A DNA stretch of 64,000 bases from Bradyrhizobium sp. 190 (GCF_023073415.1 NZ_JADPJL010000008.1:186001-250000); one strand, 5' to 3'; numbered from the stretch's first letter, positions 46,858 to 57,020 are shown. The notes: generated by a model not told the origin, from the letters alone. Made by a program: numbers and translations.

Positions 46858-47211
46858 CGGTGTCGAGTTATTTCGGATTTCGACCTGCAACTTCGGGAGT
46901 TGCCGCAGCGGTCAAAAATGGGGATCGAGTAGTTCCTTCTCATCGAAGGATTCATTGGATGGCCAGAGATTCAACTTTCTAAATCGCTGGGCATGTTTGG
47001 ATTTTGCGGCTTCCCTGTGAATTGCGTCCTAGTTTAGCGGGCAAAATGCGCTATCTACTCCGTTATCAGGCTATCAGCCTTAGACACGGCTCTGGTCGGA
47101 TGCTATGGCCGTGCGCGGCCGATGGCACGGCCCCTCCGTCCTCATTTGGGCTGGGCGATGGGAGCGCGGAACGGCTGTTAATCGCTGCGGATCGGCATCA
47201 TTGGAGAGGAC
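46858..47211. other. 354-base intergenic region upstream of gmd
   Basis: No gene is supported. The sequence is relatively AT-rich at 46858-47040 and should contain the gmd-fcl promoter. GGAGAGG just before the ATG at 47212 is the ribosome-binding site of gmd. Confidence 0.4.
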
Positions 47212-48297
47212 ATGGCGGCTCAAGATTCGCAGCGGCGCGTGGCGCTGATCACCGGCGTCACCGGCCAGGACGGCGCCTATCTGGCCGAATATCTGCTCGG
47301 CCTCGGCTATGAGGTCCACGGCATCAAGCGGCGGTCGTCCTCGTTTAACACCGCGCGCATCGATCACCTCTACCAGGATCCGCACGCCGGCAATGTGCCG
47401 TTCCTGCTGCATTACGGCGACATGACGGATTCGACCAACCTGATCCGGCTGATGCAGCAGATCAGGCCGACCGAGATCTACAACCTCGCCGCCCAGAGCC
47501 ATGTCGGCGTCAGTTTTGAGAGCCCGGAATACACCGCCAATGCCGACGCCATCGGCGTGCTGCGACTGCTGGAGGCGATCCGCATCCTCGGCATGGAGAA
47601 GGAGACGCGGTTCTATCAGGCCTCGACGTCGGAACTCTACGGCCTCGTCCAGGAAGTGCCGCAGAAGGAGACCACGCCGTTCTACCCGCGTTCGCCTTAC
47701 GGCGTCGCGAAACTTTACGGCTACTGGATCACGGTCAATTACCGCGAGGCCTACGGCATGTTTGCCTCGAACGGCATCCTGTTCAACCATGAGAGCCCGA
47801 TCCGCGGCGAAACCTTCGTGACGCGCAAGATCACGCGCAGCGTCGCCCGCATCGAGACCGGCCTGGAAGAGGTGCTCTATCTCGGCAACCTCGAGGCCAA
47901 GCGCGACTGGGGCCATGCCCGGGATTATGTCGAGGGCATGCACAGGATATTGCAGGCGGACGCGCCCGACGATTTCGTGCTGGCGACCGGCGAAACCCGT
48001 TCGGTGCGCGAATTCGTCGAACTGGCGTTCGCCGAAGTCGACCGCCGCATCGAATGGCGCGGCAACGGTGTCGACGAAACCGGCGTCGACAAAAAATCCG
48101 GCAAGACCGTGGTCCGGATCGATCCGGTCTACTTCCGGCCGACCGAAGTCGATCTTCTGGTCGGCGATGCCAGCAAGGCGCGCGAGAAGCTCGGCTGGCA
48201 GCCGAAGACGCCGTTCGCCCGACTGGTCAAGGAAATGGTCGCAAGCGATCTCGCTGACGCAAGGCGGGAGGTGGCCAATGGCAAGCCTTCCGTTTGA
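47212..48297 (+). CDS. gmd: GDP-mannose 4,6-dehydratase
   Basis: A 361-residue extended SDR that converts GDP-D-mannose to GDP-4-keto-6-deoxymannose, the first step to GDP-L-fucose and related sugars. [20 protein letters not shown] is the NADP loop, [12 protein letters not shown] is the cofactor phosphate site, [13 protein letters not shown] and STSELYG are catalytic segments, and [12 protein letters not shown] holds the Tyr-Lys pair. Length and ends are normal. It overlaps fcl by 20 bases. Confidence 0.96.
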   Translation: MAAQDSQRRVALITGVTGQDGAYLAEYLLGLGYEVHGIKRRSSSFNTARIDHLYQDPHAGNVPFLLHYGDMTDSTNLIRLMQQIRPTEIYNLAAQSHVGVSFESPEYTANADAIGVLRLLEAIRILGMEKETRFYQASTSELYGLVQEVPQKETTPFYPRSPYGVAKLYGYWITVNYREAYGMFASNGILFNHESPIRGETFVTRKITRSVARIETGLEEVLYLGNLEAKRDWGHARDYVEGMHRILQADAPDDFVLATGETRSVREFVELAFAEVDRRIEWRGNGVDETGVDKKSGKTVVRIDPVYFRPTEVDLLVGDASKAREKLGWQPKTPFARLVKEMVASDLADARREVANGKPSV

Positions 48298-49222
48298 GCT
48301 GAAAGGCAAGACGGTCTATGTCGCCGGCCATCGCGGCATGGTCGGCTCGGCGCTGGTGCGCCGGCTGGCTTCGGAAAACGTCGAGCTGCTGACGGCGAGC
48401 CGCAGCGAGGCCGATCTGCGCGATCAGGCCGCGGTCAATAAATGGTTCGCCGCCAAGCGTCCGCAGGTGGTGTTTCTGGCGGCCGCCAAGGTCGGCGGCA
48501 TCGTCGCCAACAACACGCTGCGCGCCGAATTCCTCTACGACAATCTGGCGATTGCGACCAATGTGATCCACGCCGCGCATGTCCATGGCGCCGAGAAGCT
48601 GATGTTCCTCGGCTCGTCCTGCATCTACCCCAAGCTGGCGCCGCAGCCGTTGCGCGAAGATGCCATGCTGACGGGGCCGCTGGAGCCGACCAACGAGCCC
48701 TATGCGATTGCAAAAATCGCCGGGATCAAGATGGTGGAGGCCTATCGCAGCCAGTATGGCGCCGACTTCATCAATGTGATGCCGACCAATCTCTACGGTC
48801 GTGGCGACAATTATCATCCCGAGTACAGCCACGTCGTGGCCGCCCTGATCCGCCGCTTCCACGAGGCGAAGATGTCCGGCGCCAGGGAGGTCGTGGTCTG
48901 GGGCACCGGCACACCGCGGCGCGAATTCCTCTATGTCGACGACCTCGCCGATGCCTGCATCCATTTGATGAAGACCTATTCCGACGATGAGCTGGTCAAT
49001 ATCGGCACTGGCGAGGACATCACCATCGCCGAATTCGCCCGCGTGGTCGCGACGACTGTCGGCTACACTGGCGAGATCGGTTTTGACACCTCGCGCCCGG
49101 ACGGCACGCCGCGCAAACTGCTCGATGTCAGCCGGCTGGCCAAACTCGGCTGGCGCGCCTCTACCTCGCTCGAGGAGGGCATCAGGCTGGCCTATCAGGC
49201 GTTCCTCAGCGAGACGAAGTGA
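48278..49222 (+). CDS. fcl: GDP-L-fucose synthase
   Basis: A 314-residue SDR epimerase-reductase that turns GDP-4-keto-6-deoxymannose into GDP-L-fucose. [16 protein letters not shown] is the cofactor loop, [12 protein letters not shown] and [13 protein letters not shown] are strong family markers, and [13 protein letters not shown] contains the Tyr-Lys pair. The ATG at 48278 has GGGAGG eight bases upstream; the frame continues upstream only as a shadow of gmd. The gmd-fcl pair supplies fucose for the adjacent glycan cluster. Confidence 0.95.
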   Translation: MASLPFELKGKTVYVAGHRGMVGSALVRRLASENVELLTASRSEADLRDQAAVNKWFAAKRPQVVFLAAAKVGGIVANNTLRAEFLYDNLAIATNVIHAAHVHGAEKLMFLGSSCIYPKLAPQPLREDAMLTGPLEPTNEPYAIAKIAGIKMVEAYRSQYGADFINVMPTNLYGRGDNYHPEYSHVVAALIRRFHEAKMSGAREVVVWGTGTPRREFLYVDDLADACIHLMKTYSDDELVNIGTGEDITIAEFARVVATTVGYTGEIGFDTSRPDGTPRKLLDVSRLAKLGWRASTSLEEGIRLAYQAFLSETK

Positions 49223-49335
49223 CGCGGTGAATCTTCCGCCTTCGGACTGAGAATATCTGTCGGCTTCACGACGCTCGACGGGTAGGATGCGCGCACCCAG
49301 GCGGCCGCAAGAGCCGCCAGTGTGTTGGAGGAAAC

Positions 49336-50316
49336 ATGAAAAAATTTCAGCGTCGTCAATTTTTGCAACTCGCCGCCGGTGCGGCTGCGCTTCCGCTCAC
49401 ATCTGGAAACGCGAGCGCGCAGGCTTATCCCGCGCGGCCGGTTCGCCTCGTGATCGGTTACACGCCCGGCGGCTCGGCGGATCTCACGGCGCGCTTGATG
49501 GGGCAGTGGTTATCGGAAAAGCTTGGGCAATCCTTTGTCATCGAGAACCGGCCGGGCGGCGGCACCAACATCGCGACCGAGTCCGTGCTGCGCGCCACGC
49601 CGGACGGTTACACGCTGCTTCTGGTCGCGCCGGCCAACGCCATCAACGCCACGCTCTACGACAAGCTGCCCTTCGATTTCATGAAGGAGATGGAGCCGAT
49701 CGCAGGCATCATCCGCTTTCCCAACGTCGTGGTGGTGCACCCCTCGCTGCCGATCAAGTCGATTCCCGAATTGATCGCCTACGCCAAGGCCAATCCCGGC
49801 AAGCTCAACATGGCGTCATCAGGCAACGGGTCGACGATCCACATGTCGGGCGAACTGTTCAAGATGTCGACCGGAATCAATATGCAGCATGTGCCCTATC
49901 GGGGAGGCGCGCCGGCACTCACCGACATGCTCTCCGGAGTGATGCAGGTGATGTTCGACAATCTTCCGACCTGCGCCGAGCACGTCAAATCCGGCAAGCT
50001 TCGCGGCCTTGCGGTCACCAGCACGACCCGCTCGGAGGTGCTGCCGGATCTGCCGCTGGTCGCTGACTTCCTGCCCGGCTACGAAGCAAGTGCCTGGTAC
50101 GGTCTCGCGGCGCCGAAGAACACGCCGCCTGAAATCGTCGACCGGCTCAACAAGGCCGTCAACGAAATCCTCGCCGATCCCAAAGCCAAGTCGCGGTTCA
50201 CCGAAATCGGCGCGATACTGCTGCCGGGCTCGGCCGCCGACTTCGGCAAGCTGGTGGCAGACGAAACCGAGAAATGGGGCAAGGTGGTCAAGTTCGCCGG
50301 CGCCAAGGTGGACTAG
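49336..50316 (+). CDS. Bug/TctC-family tripartite tricarboxylate transporter binding protein
   Basis: A 326-residue periplasmic binding protein. A Tat-like leader carries RRQFLQL at residues 6-12, with cleavage near ASAQA. The mature start PARPVRLVIGYTPGGSADL and the later ENRPGGGTNIATE loop are Bug hallmarks. GGAGG lies shortly before the ATG at 49336. The membrane components TctA and TctB are absent nearby, which is usual for Bug proteins. Its stop codon overlaps that of the converging MFS gene at CTAG 50313-50316. A fragment of a second copy lies at 51950-52028. Confidence 0.88.
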   Translation: MKKFQRRQFLQLAAGAAALPLTSGNASAQAYPARPVRLVIGYTPGGSADLTARLMGQWLSEKLGQSFVIENRPGGGTNIATESVLRATPDGYTLLLVAPANAINATLYDKLPFDFMKEMEPIAGIIRFPNVVVVHPSLPIKSIPELIAYAKANPGKLNMASSGNGSTIHMSGELFKMSTGINMQHVPYRGGAPALTDMLSGVMQVMFDNLPTCAEHVKSGKLRGLAVTSTTRSEVLPDLPLVADFLPGYEASAWYGLAAPKNTPPEIVDRLNKAVNEILADPKAKSRFTEIGAILLPGSAADFGKLVADETEKWGKVVKFAGAKVD

Positions 50317-51676
50317 CTCGAAGGCGCGGGCGTTGTGGCTGCGCCATGGCTCGCGCCCTTCGCGGCCTTGACTGTGACCAGCAAGATGACGCCCGCCAGT
50401 ACATAAAGCGCCATCACCAGGTACATGCTGTAGGTGTTGTTGCCGGTGTACTGCGTGATCAATCCGTTGATCGATGGACTGACCGCTGGGCCGAGGTTGC
50501 CTAGGCTGCTGATCAGTGCAATGCCGGCGGCGGCCGCCGCGACCGACAGATATTCGGTAATGAGGGTGAAGAACAGCGGCGTTGCCGCCGCAATTCCGAT
50601 GACCGCGAATGAAAGCGCCGCTATCGATCCGACCAGGTGTCCTTGCAGCAGGGTTGTAATCCACAAGCCGACCGCTGCGACGACCACACACGCGGCGAAA
50701 TGCCAGCGTCGCTCATGATACTTGTCGGAGCTGCGGCCGATCAGGATCATTCCGACGATGCCGATCGCGTTCGGGATCGCGGAGTAGATGCCGATCAGCA
50801 GCAGGTCCTTGACGCCCCAACTCTGGATCAGGGTCGGCAGCCAGAACACCATCGTGTAGGTCGCGCCGAGCAGCAGGAAATAGACCAGGGCGAGCAGATA
50901 TATCTTGGGATCGCGGATCATCTGGCCGACCGTGCTTTCGGTTTCGCCCTCGATGTCCTTTTCGTCGTGTTCCAGATTGTGCCGGAGCAGGTTTTTCTCG
51001 GCCGGCGACAACCAGTGTGCATCCGCCGGCTTGTCCTGCAGATAGAAGAAGATGATGACGCCGAGTATCGCGGCCGGCAGCCCCTGCACCAGGAACAGCC
51101 ATTGCCACCCGTACCAGCCGTTCATTCCGTCGAAATATTTGAGGATGGCGCCGCAGAGCGGTCCGGCGATCACGCTGACGATGGTGGTTGCAGACATGAA
51201 GATCGCAATGACCTGCCCGCGGCGGACAGAGGGATACCGTAAGTGAAATAGAGTATGATGCCGGGAAAGAAACCCGCCTCGAATACGCCGAGCAGGAAGC
51301 GCGCAATATAGAATTGCGTCGGCGTCGTCACGAACATCATCGCCGCCGCGGTAAGCCCCCACAACACCATGATACGCAGCAGCGTCTTGCGCGCTCCGAT
51401 CCTCTCCAGCAACAGATTGCTCGGAACTTCGAACAGAAAGTATCCCACGAAGAAGATGCCTGCGCCGAGCCCGTAGACGGCATCGCCAAAGGGTAACGTC
51501 TGCTTCATCTGCAGTTGCGCGTAGCCGATGTTGATGCGGTCGAGATAGGCGATCATGTAGGCGATCAGCAGCAACGGAAGGATCCGCCAATTGACCTTCG
51601 AATAGATCGATTCGACCGCCCCAACATTGGGCGGCAGTGGTTGTGATCGTTCGGCAGTTGCTGCGGTCGTGCTCAT
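50313..51676 (-). pseudogene. MFS transporter, ACS family, broken by one frameshift
   Basis: A major facilitator protein of about 450 residues in two frames. The N-terminal part (start ATG 51676) shows YLDRINIGYAQLQMKQ and FEVPSNLLLERIGARK, typical of the anion:cation symporter family. It runs to ILYFTYGIPL, and then the match continues in another frame as YPSVRRGQVIAIFMSAT to the end at 50313. Adding one base near 51238 restores TYWYPSVRRGQ, the expected motif, so a one-base deletion is the simplest cause. Beyond this site both halves look intact, with no other damage. It is either a very recent pseudogene or a sequencing error. Substrate is probably an organic acid. Confidence 0.82.
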
Positions 51677-51721
51677 GAAGCCCCCCGTAGTTGGTGTCGC
51701 GTATCCTCAAGATGCGGATTC

Positions 51722-51745
51722 AACGACACCTCTTTGGGTGTCGTT
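51722..51745. promoter_or_regulatory. Inverted repeat upstream of the MFS gene, possible operator
   Basis: AACGACACC (51722-51730) and GGTGTCGTT (51737-51745) form a perfect 9-base inverted repeat around a 6-base spacer. It lies 46 bases before the start of the MFS gene on the minus strand, a suitable place for a repressor or activator site. No regulator gene lies beside it. Confidence 0.4.
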
Positions 51746-51857
51746 ACGTCGAGCAGGCCGGCAATTTCAGCCGCTGGGACAGGAGCCTTGACCTGTTGCT
51801 CATCGCGCGCAGCGATCTCCGACAATTGGACTAGGGGTCTCGCGTGTCAACAACTCG

Positions 51858-51949
51858 TTCTCGCGTAGCCGATGCTCGCAGCTTCGCGCGCGGGCGACCT
51901 CGGTCAGGCGACGGATTTGGCCGAGATTGGTCAGCGCGATCGCGTCGAT
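51858..51949 (-). pseudogene. hemD fragment (partial duplicate)
   Basis: About 92 bases nearly identical to 53486-53577 inside the intact hemD gene, in the same orientation. On the minus strand it reads IDAIALTNLGQIRRLTEVA and on to RLRE, with about 27 of 30 residues matching. There are about eight base differences over the best 86 bases. It stops abruptly at 51949, where a piece of a Bug/TctC gene begins. It has no start or stop of its own. Confidence 0.82.
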
Positions 51950-52028
51950 CGACTTCGGCAAGCTTGTGGCGGACGAGACCGACAAATGGGGCAAGGTGGT
52001 CAAGTTCGCCGGCGCCAAGGTGGATTAG
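51950..52028 (+). pseudogene. Bug/TctC C-terminal fragment (partial duplicate)
   Basis: About 79 bases matching the end of the intact Bug gene at 50238-50316, in the same orientation and including the stop codon. It reads DFGKLVADETDKWGKVVK and on to the stop, differing by a single residue (D for E) from the intact copy. It is joined directly to the hemD fragment at 51949/51950. This is a remnant of a second gene copy. Confidence 0.85.
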
Positions 52029-52241
52029 GATGTGAACCCATAAATTCAGTGGTCGGTGGAGATCTGCTTTGGTGCGCATTCCAGACTAGAGTCGGTTGCG
52101 CCACTTCGCATTTGGGACCGGAGCTGAAGTTCGTGTCCCGCGTGGGGGTGGCGGCGCCGACCGACAATCTCGTTGATCCCACGGCCAGCTCAGGCCTAGA
52201 CTGGCCAAGCTAAGCTATCCATGTCGTTCCAGGAGGATTCC

Positions 52242-53288
52242 ATGAAGGTAGTTTCGCGATTCCTGCTCGCCGTGGTCGTTCTCGCACTCGCAGCCGGCGA
52301 CGGCTATGCGCAGGACAGCGGCATGAAGAAGTGGACAAAAGGAAAAGGGTGGGGCTGGGTCTGGGGACCTCAGGACGAGGTCGGAAACCTCAACGAGATG
52401 ACCGATGCATCACGTTTGGCCGCCTTGAAGCTCGTGACACAGGGTAAGGCCTACGATCTCGGCCTTCCGTATGATCGCTATTCATACAAATGGCCCGGCC
52501 ACAGCCCGGGAGAGATCATGAGCTTCCGGTCGCCCGCGGGCGTGAGGAGCCAGAAGGATCTGGCGTTCACCACGGCGGAGGGCGGCAATACGGGCATCAC
52601 CGCCTGGCATAGCAACGCGATCTTCATGAACGACAACGTGGCGACCCAGCTTGATGGGCTTGGCCACGTCACACATGGACCGAAGAACGAGTTTTACAAC
52701 GGTTTCACGTCCGATGAGTGGGGCGGCGACTTCGGCGTTCGCAAGGCCGACGTGACGACGATCCCGCCGATCGTCGCGCGGGGCGTCTTGGTCGACGTTG
52801 CGGGCTTCAAGAACGTGGAGGCCCTTCCGTCTTCCTATGAGATCACTGTCGCGGACATCGAGGGCGCGTTGAGGGCGCAGAACGTCGACGTCACCCCGGG
52901 CACGGTCGTTCTGCTGCGCACGGGAACCGCGCGCTACTGGGGCGAGAACGGCCGCGACCACGCCAAGATCGGCCAGCACGACTCGGCGGGCATCGGCCTG
53001 ACAGCCGCGAAGTGGCTCGTCGAGGAGAAGGGCGCGCTTATGCTCGGTTCCGATACGTCCGGGCTCGAATATGCGCCGCCGAAGCCAGCCGACTCTCAGG
53101 CCGTTGGCGGCAGCTTCATCCCGGTTCACGTCTATCTGCTCGTCCAGCAGGGCGTCCACATCCTGGAGTTCAATAACCTCGAGCGGCTCGCCGCCGATCG
53201 TGTCTACGAGTTCGCCTATATCCTGACCACAAACGCCATCCGCGGTACCGTGGCCGGAACGGCGCTACGGCCGCTCGTCCTCCGTTAA
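52242..53288 (+). CDS. Cyclase-family (kynurenine formamidase-like) secreted hydrolase
   Basis: A 348-residue metal-dependent hydrolase of the cyclase family. A Sec signal peptide covers about residues 1-24 (MKVVSRFLLAVVVLALAAG, cleavage near GYAQD). The metal motif is NVATQLDGLGHV, the T-Q-x-D-x-L-x-H variant of the usual HxGTHxDxxxH. LGSDTSGLEYAPP and IPVHVYLLVQQGV near the C-terminus also match. AGGAGG at 52231-52236 fixes the ATG at 52242. Substrates in this family range from formylkynurenine to lactones and amides, so the reaction is open. Confidence 0.82.
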   Translation: MKVVSRFLLAVVVLALAAGDGYAQDSGMKKWTKGKGWGWVWGPQDEVGNLNEMTDASRLAALKLVTQGKAYDLGLPYDRYSYKWPGHSPGEIMSFRSPAGVRSQKDLAFTTAEGGNTGITAWHSNAIFMNDNVATQLDGLGHVTHGPKNEFYNGFTSDEWGGDFGVRKADVTTIPPIVARGVLVDVAGFKNVEALPSSYEITVADIEGALRAQNVDVTPGTVVLLRTGTARYWGENGRDHAKIGQHDSAGIGLTAAKWLVEEKGALMLGSDTSGLEYAPPKPADSQAVGGSFIPVHVYLLVQQGVHILEFNNLERLAADRVYEFAYILTTNAIRGTVAGTALRPLVLR

Positions 53289-53310
53289 TCGCTTAGGAGT
53301 CCACGCCGCC

Positions 53311-54156
53311 CTAGTTTCCCGCAGCCGCGCGCGGCGGATTTTTTGCGAGTGCCGCCGCCATCGCCGAGATCAGCGGCCGCATGAAAAATGCGTCCTCGGC
53401 CGGATAGATATCCGTGCGCAGGCCGTGAGACTTGAGCTCTTCCGACACCGCCGGTCCGACGGAAGCGATCGGCGTACATTCGAGCCCCTCACGCAGCCGA
53501 TCCTCGCAGCCTCGCGCGCGCGCAACCTCGATCAGGCGGCGGATCTGGCCGAGATTGGTCAGCGCGATCGCGTCGATGCGGCCGGCCGCCATCTCGTCGA
53601 TCGCGATGAGGATGTTGGCGTCGGCGGCCTGCGCGTCATATGCATAGGGCAGCACGGTATCGACCTCGGCGCCTTGCGCCTTGATCGCGCCGATCAGGAC
53701 GCTGTGATCCTTGTCCGGGTAAAGCTGCAGGCCGAGGCGATGGCCGCCGAGATCGAGGCGCGACAGCATCTCGGCAATGCCTTCGGAGGTTGGCTTTTCC
53801 GTCGTCATCTGCGGTTCCAGTCCGATTTCGCGCAGCGCCTTGCCCGGTTTGGGTCCGCGCGCGAATTTGCGCGCCTTGCCGAGGGAGGCAATGAATTCCT
53901 GCTCGACGCCGATGCGCCGGACGACCTTCATCAGCCGGCGCAGGCCTTCGCCCGTCATCAGCACCAAATCGTCAAAGGGCTTTTCAATGCATCGCCCGAT
54001 CCAGGCTTCGACCGGTGCCGGGTCCGGCGCGTCGTGGATGGTGAACATCGGACATTGCAGCACGTCGGCGCCCTGCTCGGTGAGCAGGCGGGAAAACTGC
54101 GCTTCCTCGCGCGTTTCCAGAATCAGGATGCGGTAACCGTTCAATCTGTCAGCCAT
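53311..54156 (-). CDS. hemD: Uroporphyrinogen-III synthase
   Basis: A 281-residue HemD-type protein with two alternating alpha/beta domains, which closes hydroxymethylbilane to uroporphyrinogen III in haem and cobalamin synthesis. Visible family segments are ILETREEAQFSRLLTEQGA, LVLMTGEGLRRLM, ALTNLGQIRRLIEVARARG and a conserved Pro-Ala-Val-Ser stretch (IASVGPAVSEELKSHG). The ATG at 54156 (MADRLNGYRI) is preferred to 54222. It is isolated from other haem genes and may be a second, specialised copy. A fragment of a related copy lies at 51858-51949. Confidence 0.8.
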   Translation of the reverse strand: MADRLNGYRILILETREEAQFSRLLTEQGADVLQCPMFTIHDAPDPAPVEAWIGRCIEKPFDDLVLMTGEGLRRLMKVVRRIGVEQEFIASLGKARKFARGPKPGKALREIGLEPQMTTEKPTSEGIAEMLSRLDLGGHRLGLQLYPDKDHSVLIGAIKAQGAEVDTVLPYAYDAQAADANILIAIDEMAAGRIDAIALTNLGQIRRLIEVARARGCEDRLREGLECTPIASVGPAVSEELKSHGLRTDIYPAEDAFFMRPLISAMAAALAKNPPRAAAGN

Positions 54157-54296
54157 GATCTCGCTCCAACGCTTTTGCTTCGCGCTTTGTTCATCCTGAC
54201 CCCGGTTTCGGGATTGGCGCAAGCGTATGTGCGGTGATAGAGCAGGGCCGCAAATCGCCGCTTCACCCTTTTGCCTGAATTGTAGTCAGCTTCGCC

Positions 54297-55160
54297 ATGC
54301 CCGATCACCAGTTCGTTCTGACCCTGTCCTGCCCGGATCGCCCCGGCATCGTTTCCGCGGTGTCGACCTTTCTCGCCCATAACGGGCAGAACATCCTGGA
54401 CGCTCAGCAGTTCGACGACGTCGAGACCAAAAAATTCTTCATGCGGGTGGTGTTCACCGCCGCTGATCTCGCCGTCGAACTGCAGGCGCTGCAGACCGGT
54501 TTCACCGCGATCGCCGATCGCTTTGCCATGGAATGGCAGATGCGCGACCGCGCCAATCGCCGCCGCGTGATGCTGCTGGTTTCCAAGTCGGATCACTGCC
54601 TGGTCGATATCCTGTATCGCTGGCGCACCGGCGAACTCGAGATGATCCCGACCGCGGTTGTCTCCAACCATCCGCGCGAGACCTACGGCAATCTCGATTT
54701 CTGCGAGATCCCGTTCCACTACATGCCTGTCACGAAGGAAACCAAGCGCGAGCAGGAAGAGGCGGTCTGGAAGCTCGTGCAGGACACGAAGACCGATCTC
54801 GTGGTGTTGGCGCGCTACATGCAGATTCTGTCGGACGAGATGTCGGCAAGACTGTCGGGGCGCTGCATCAACATCCATCACTCGTTCCTGCCGGGCTTCA
54901 AGGGCGCGCGCCCCTATCACCAGGCTCACGAGCGCGGCGTAAAGTTGATCGGCGCCACCGCGCATTACGTCACGCGCGATCTCGACGAGGGCCCGATTAT
55001 CGACCAGGACGTCGAGCGCATCAGCCACCGCGACACGCCGGAAGATCTGTCGCGCAAGGGCCGCGACATCGAGCGCCGCGTACTGGCGCGCGCCACGCGC
55101 CATCACCTCGAGGACCGCGTGATCCTCAATGGTCGCAAGACTGTAGTGTTCATGGATTAG
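54297..55160 (+). CDS. purU: Formyltetrahydrofolate deformylase
   Basis: A 287-residue enzyme that hydrolyses 10-formyltetrahydrofolate to formate and tetrahydrofolate. An N-terminal ACT domain spans about residues 1-80 ([20 protein letters not shown]). The formyltransferase domain has [19 protein letters not shown] and [17 protein letters not shown], with the catalytic Asn-His, then [16 protein letters not shown] carrying the catalytic Asp. Length and ends are standard. It converges on the small lipoprotein gene, overlapping its stop by 4 bases. Confidence 0.94.
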   Translation: MPDHQFVLTLSCPDRPGIVSAVSTFLAHNGQNILDAQQFDDVETKKFFMRVVFTAADLAVELQALQTGFTAIADRFAMEWQMRDRANRRRVMLLVSKSDHCLVDILYRWRTGELEMIPTAVVSNHPRETYGNLDFCEIPFHYMPVTKETKREQEEAVWKLVQDTKTDLVVLARYMQILSDEMSARLSGRCINIHHSFLPGFKGARPYHQAHERGVKLIGATAHYVTRDLDEGPIIDQDVERISHRDTPEDLSRKGRDIERRVLARATRHHLEDRVILNGRKTVVFMD

Positions 55161-55435
55161 CGAGCCGCGTCCTGCTTGGAGGGCGCGGGCTTGGTTTCCT
55201 CGCCGCGTTCGGAAGCCGGCAGCAGGCGCTTTCGCTCGCGCTCCCGCATGTACTCGTCGTACTTCGCTGTCCCGGGGCGCGGCGGCGCGTCCGCGGGCAT
55301 TCCGCCGATCGCCGCCGGAATGGCGTCGCTGATCCCGGCTGCCAGTTTCTCGTTGATCGTGCCGCAACCGGCCAGGCCGCAGCCCGCGAGGGCAACGGTG
55401 AGGATCGTGACAATATGGCGCGCGCTGGTCGGCAT
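55157..55435 (-). CDS. Small putative lipoprotein
   Basis: A 92-residue protein. The N-terminus [19 protein letters not shown] and following GLAGC give a hydrophobic signal with two possible lipobox cysteines (LAGC and CGLAGCG). The rest is polar, with [17 protein letters not shown] and a basic-acidic tail ([12 protein letters not shown]). The ATG at 55435 is chosen because it places the signal at the N-terminus; the frame extends upstream without family features. No function is recognised. Confidence 0.55.
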   Translation of the reverse strand: MPTSARHIVTILTVALAGCGLAGCGTINEKLAAGISDAIPAAIGGMPADAPPRPGTAKYDEYMRERERKRLLPASERGEETKPAPSKQDAAR

Positions 55436-55803
55436 CGGCAGCAGGTTACGACCTGACCCTTTAAGGATGATGGATTTAGGGCGCCGCCTTTCAAGAACCG
55501 GCGAGGACGCATCTTTGTTGACAGGGCCAGTTAATTTATACAACCGTACAAATAGGCGGCCAATAGTGGGCGGAAGCGTCGGGCGGCGAGGTTGGATCAT
55601 ATTATAATACCGTCGCCTGTTTCGCGACAGTTCCCGTTGCCCCGGCAACTTCGCCGCGGCACGCCAATGGTCCGATTGACAAAAGGGCGGCCAAGGACGC
55701 CATGTTGCCGGCGCTACCCGGCCGAAAAATCTGGGTTACGGTGGAGATCAAGGGCCGGGGACTCGGTTCGAGGACACAAGGCCGATCAGGGGGAGAGATG
55801 TTC
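55436..55803. other. 368-base intergenic region before the second liv operon
   Basis: No supported gene. It should contain the promoter of the second liv operon and of the lipoprotein gene. An AT-rich patch (TCATATTATAATACC) lies at about 55598-55612. GGGGGAG at 55789-55795 is the ribosome-binding site of the binding protein gene; its spacing favours the ATG at 55804 over that at 55798. Confidence 0.45.
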
Positions 55804-56976
55804 ATGTCTATTCGCAGTCACATGTTGTTGGCCGCAGGCGCCGTCGCCGGAATGCTGGCGGTTGCGCCGGCTCACGCCCAGGAGACCGTCAAGATCGGCC
55901 TGATCCTGCCGATGACCGGCGGCCAGGCATCGACCGGCAAGCAGATCGACAACGCGGTCAAGCTCTATATGCAGCAGAACGGCGATACCGTCGCCGGCAA
56001 GAAGATCGAAGTCATCCTCAAGGACGACGGGGCGGTTCCCGACAACACCAAGCGCCTGGCGCAGGAGCTGATCGTCAACGACAAGGTCAGTTTCATCGCG
56101 GGCTTCGGCGTGACGCCGGCAGCCCTTGCCGCCGCGCCACTGGCAACGCAGGCCAAGATTCCCGAAATCGTGATGGCGGCGGGCACCTCGATCATAACAG
56201 AGCGTTCGCCCTATATCGTGCGCACCTCCTTCACGCTGGCGCAGTCGTCGACCATCATCGGTGATTGGGCCGCGAAGAACGGCATCAAGAAGGTCGCAAC
56301 GCTGACCTCCGACTATGCGCCCGGCAACGACGCCTTGAACTTCTTCAAGCAGAACTTCACCGCCGGCGGCGGCGAGATCGTGGAAGAGGTGAAGGTGCCG
56401 CTGCAAAACCCTGATTTTGCTCCGTTTCTGCAGCGCATGAAGGACGCCAAGCCCGACGCCGTGTTCGTGTTCGTGCCGGCGGGGCAGGGCGGCAATTTCA
56501 TGAAGCAGTATGCCGAGCGCGGGCTCGACAAATCGGGCATCAAGGTGATCGGCCCCGGCGACGTGATGGACGACGATCTGCTCAACGGCATGGGCGATGC
56601 GGCGCTCGGCACCGTCACCGCGCATCTCTATTCCGCGGCCCATCCCTCGGCGGCAAATAAGGAATTCGTCGCCGCCTACAAGAAGGCCTTCAACCAGCGC
56701 CCGGGCTTCATGGCGGTCGGCGGCTATGACGGCATCCGCCTGATCTACGAGGCGCTGAAGAAGACCGGCGGCAAGACCGACGGCGATGCGCTGATCGAGG
56801 CGATGAAGGGCATGAAGTGGGAAAGCCCGCGCGGCCCGATCTCGATCGATCCGGAAACCCGCGACATCGTCCAGAACATCTACATCCGCAAGGTCGAGAA
56901 GGTCGACGGCGAACTCTACAACGTCGAATTCGCGACCTTCGAGGCGGTGAAGGATTCCGGCAAGACGAAGAAGTGA
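55804..56976 (+). CDS. livK: Liv-type ABC transporter periplasmic binding protein
   Basis: A 390-residue substrate-binding protein of the Leu/Ile/Val fold. The signal peptide covers about residues 1-25 (MSIRSHMLLAAGAVAGMLA, cleavage near AHAQE). The mature part begins TVKIGLILPMTGGQAS. GFMAVGGYDGIRLIYEALKK near the C-terminus is a typical family helix. The protein is clearly different from the binding protein at 33917-35197, so the two transporters differ in ligand. Confidence 0.88.
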   Translation: MSIRSHMLLAAGAVAGMLAVAPAHAQETVKIGLILPMTGGQASTGKQIDNAVKLYMQQNGDTVAGKKIEVILKDDGAVPDNTKRLAQELIVNDKVSFIAGFGVTPAALAAAPLATQAKIPEIVMAAGTSIITERSPYIVRTSFTLAQSSTIIGDWAAKNGIKKVATLTSDYAPGNDALNFFKQNFTAGGGEIVEEVKVPLQNPDFAPFLQRMKDAKPDAVFVFVPAGQGGNFMKQYAERGLDKSGIKVIGPGDVMDDDLLNGMGDAALGTVTAHLYSAAHPSAANKEFVAAYKKAFNQRPGFMAVGGYDGIRLIYEALKKTGGKTDGDALIEAMKGMKWESPRGPISIDPETRDIVQNIYIRKVEKVDGELYNVEFATFEAVKDSGKTKK

Positions 56977-57020
56977 CGGCGAAATGTGCTGAGCCGAACG
57001 TGTTGCTCCGCTCTATCTGC

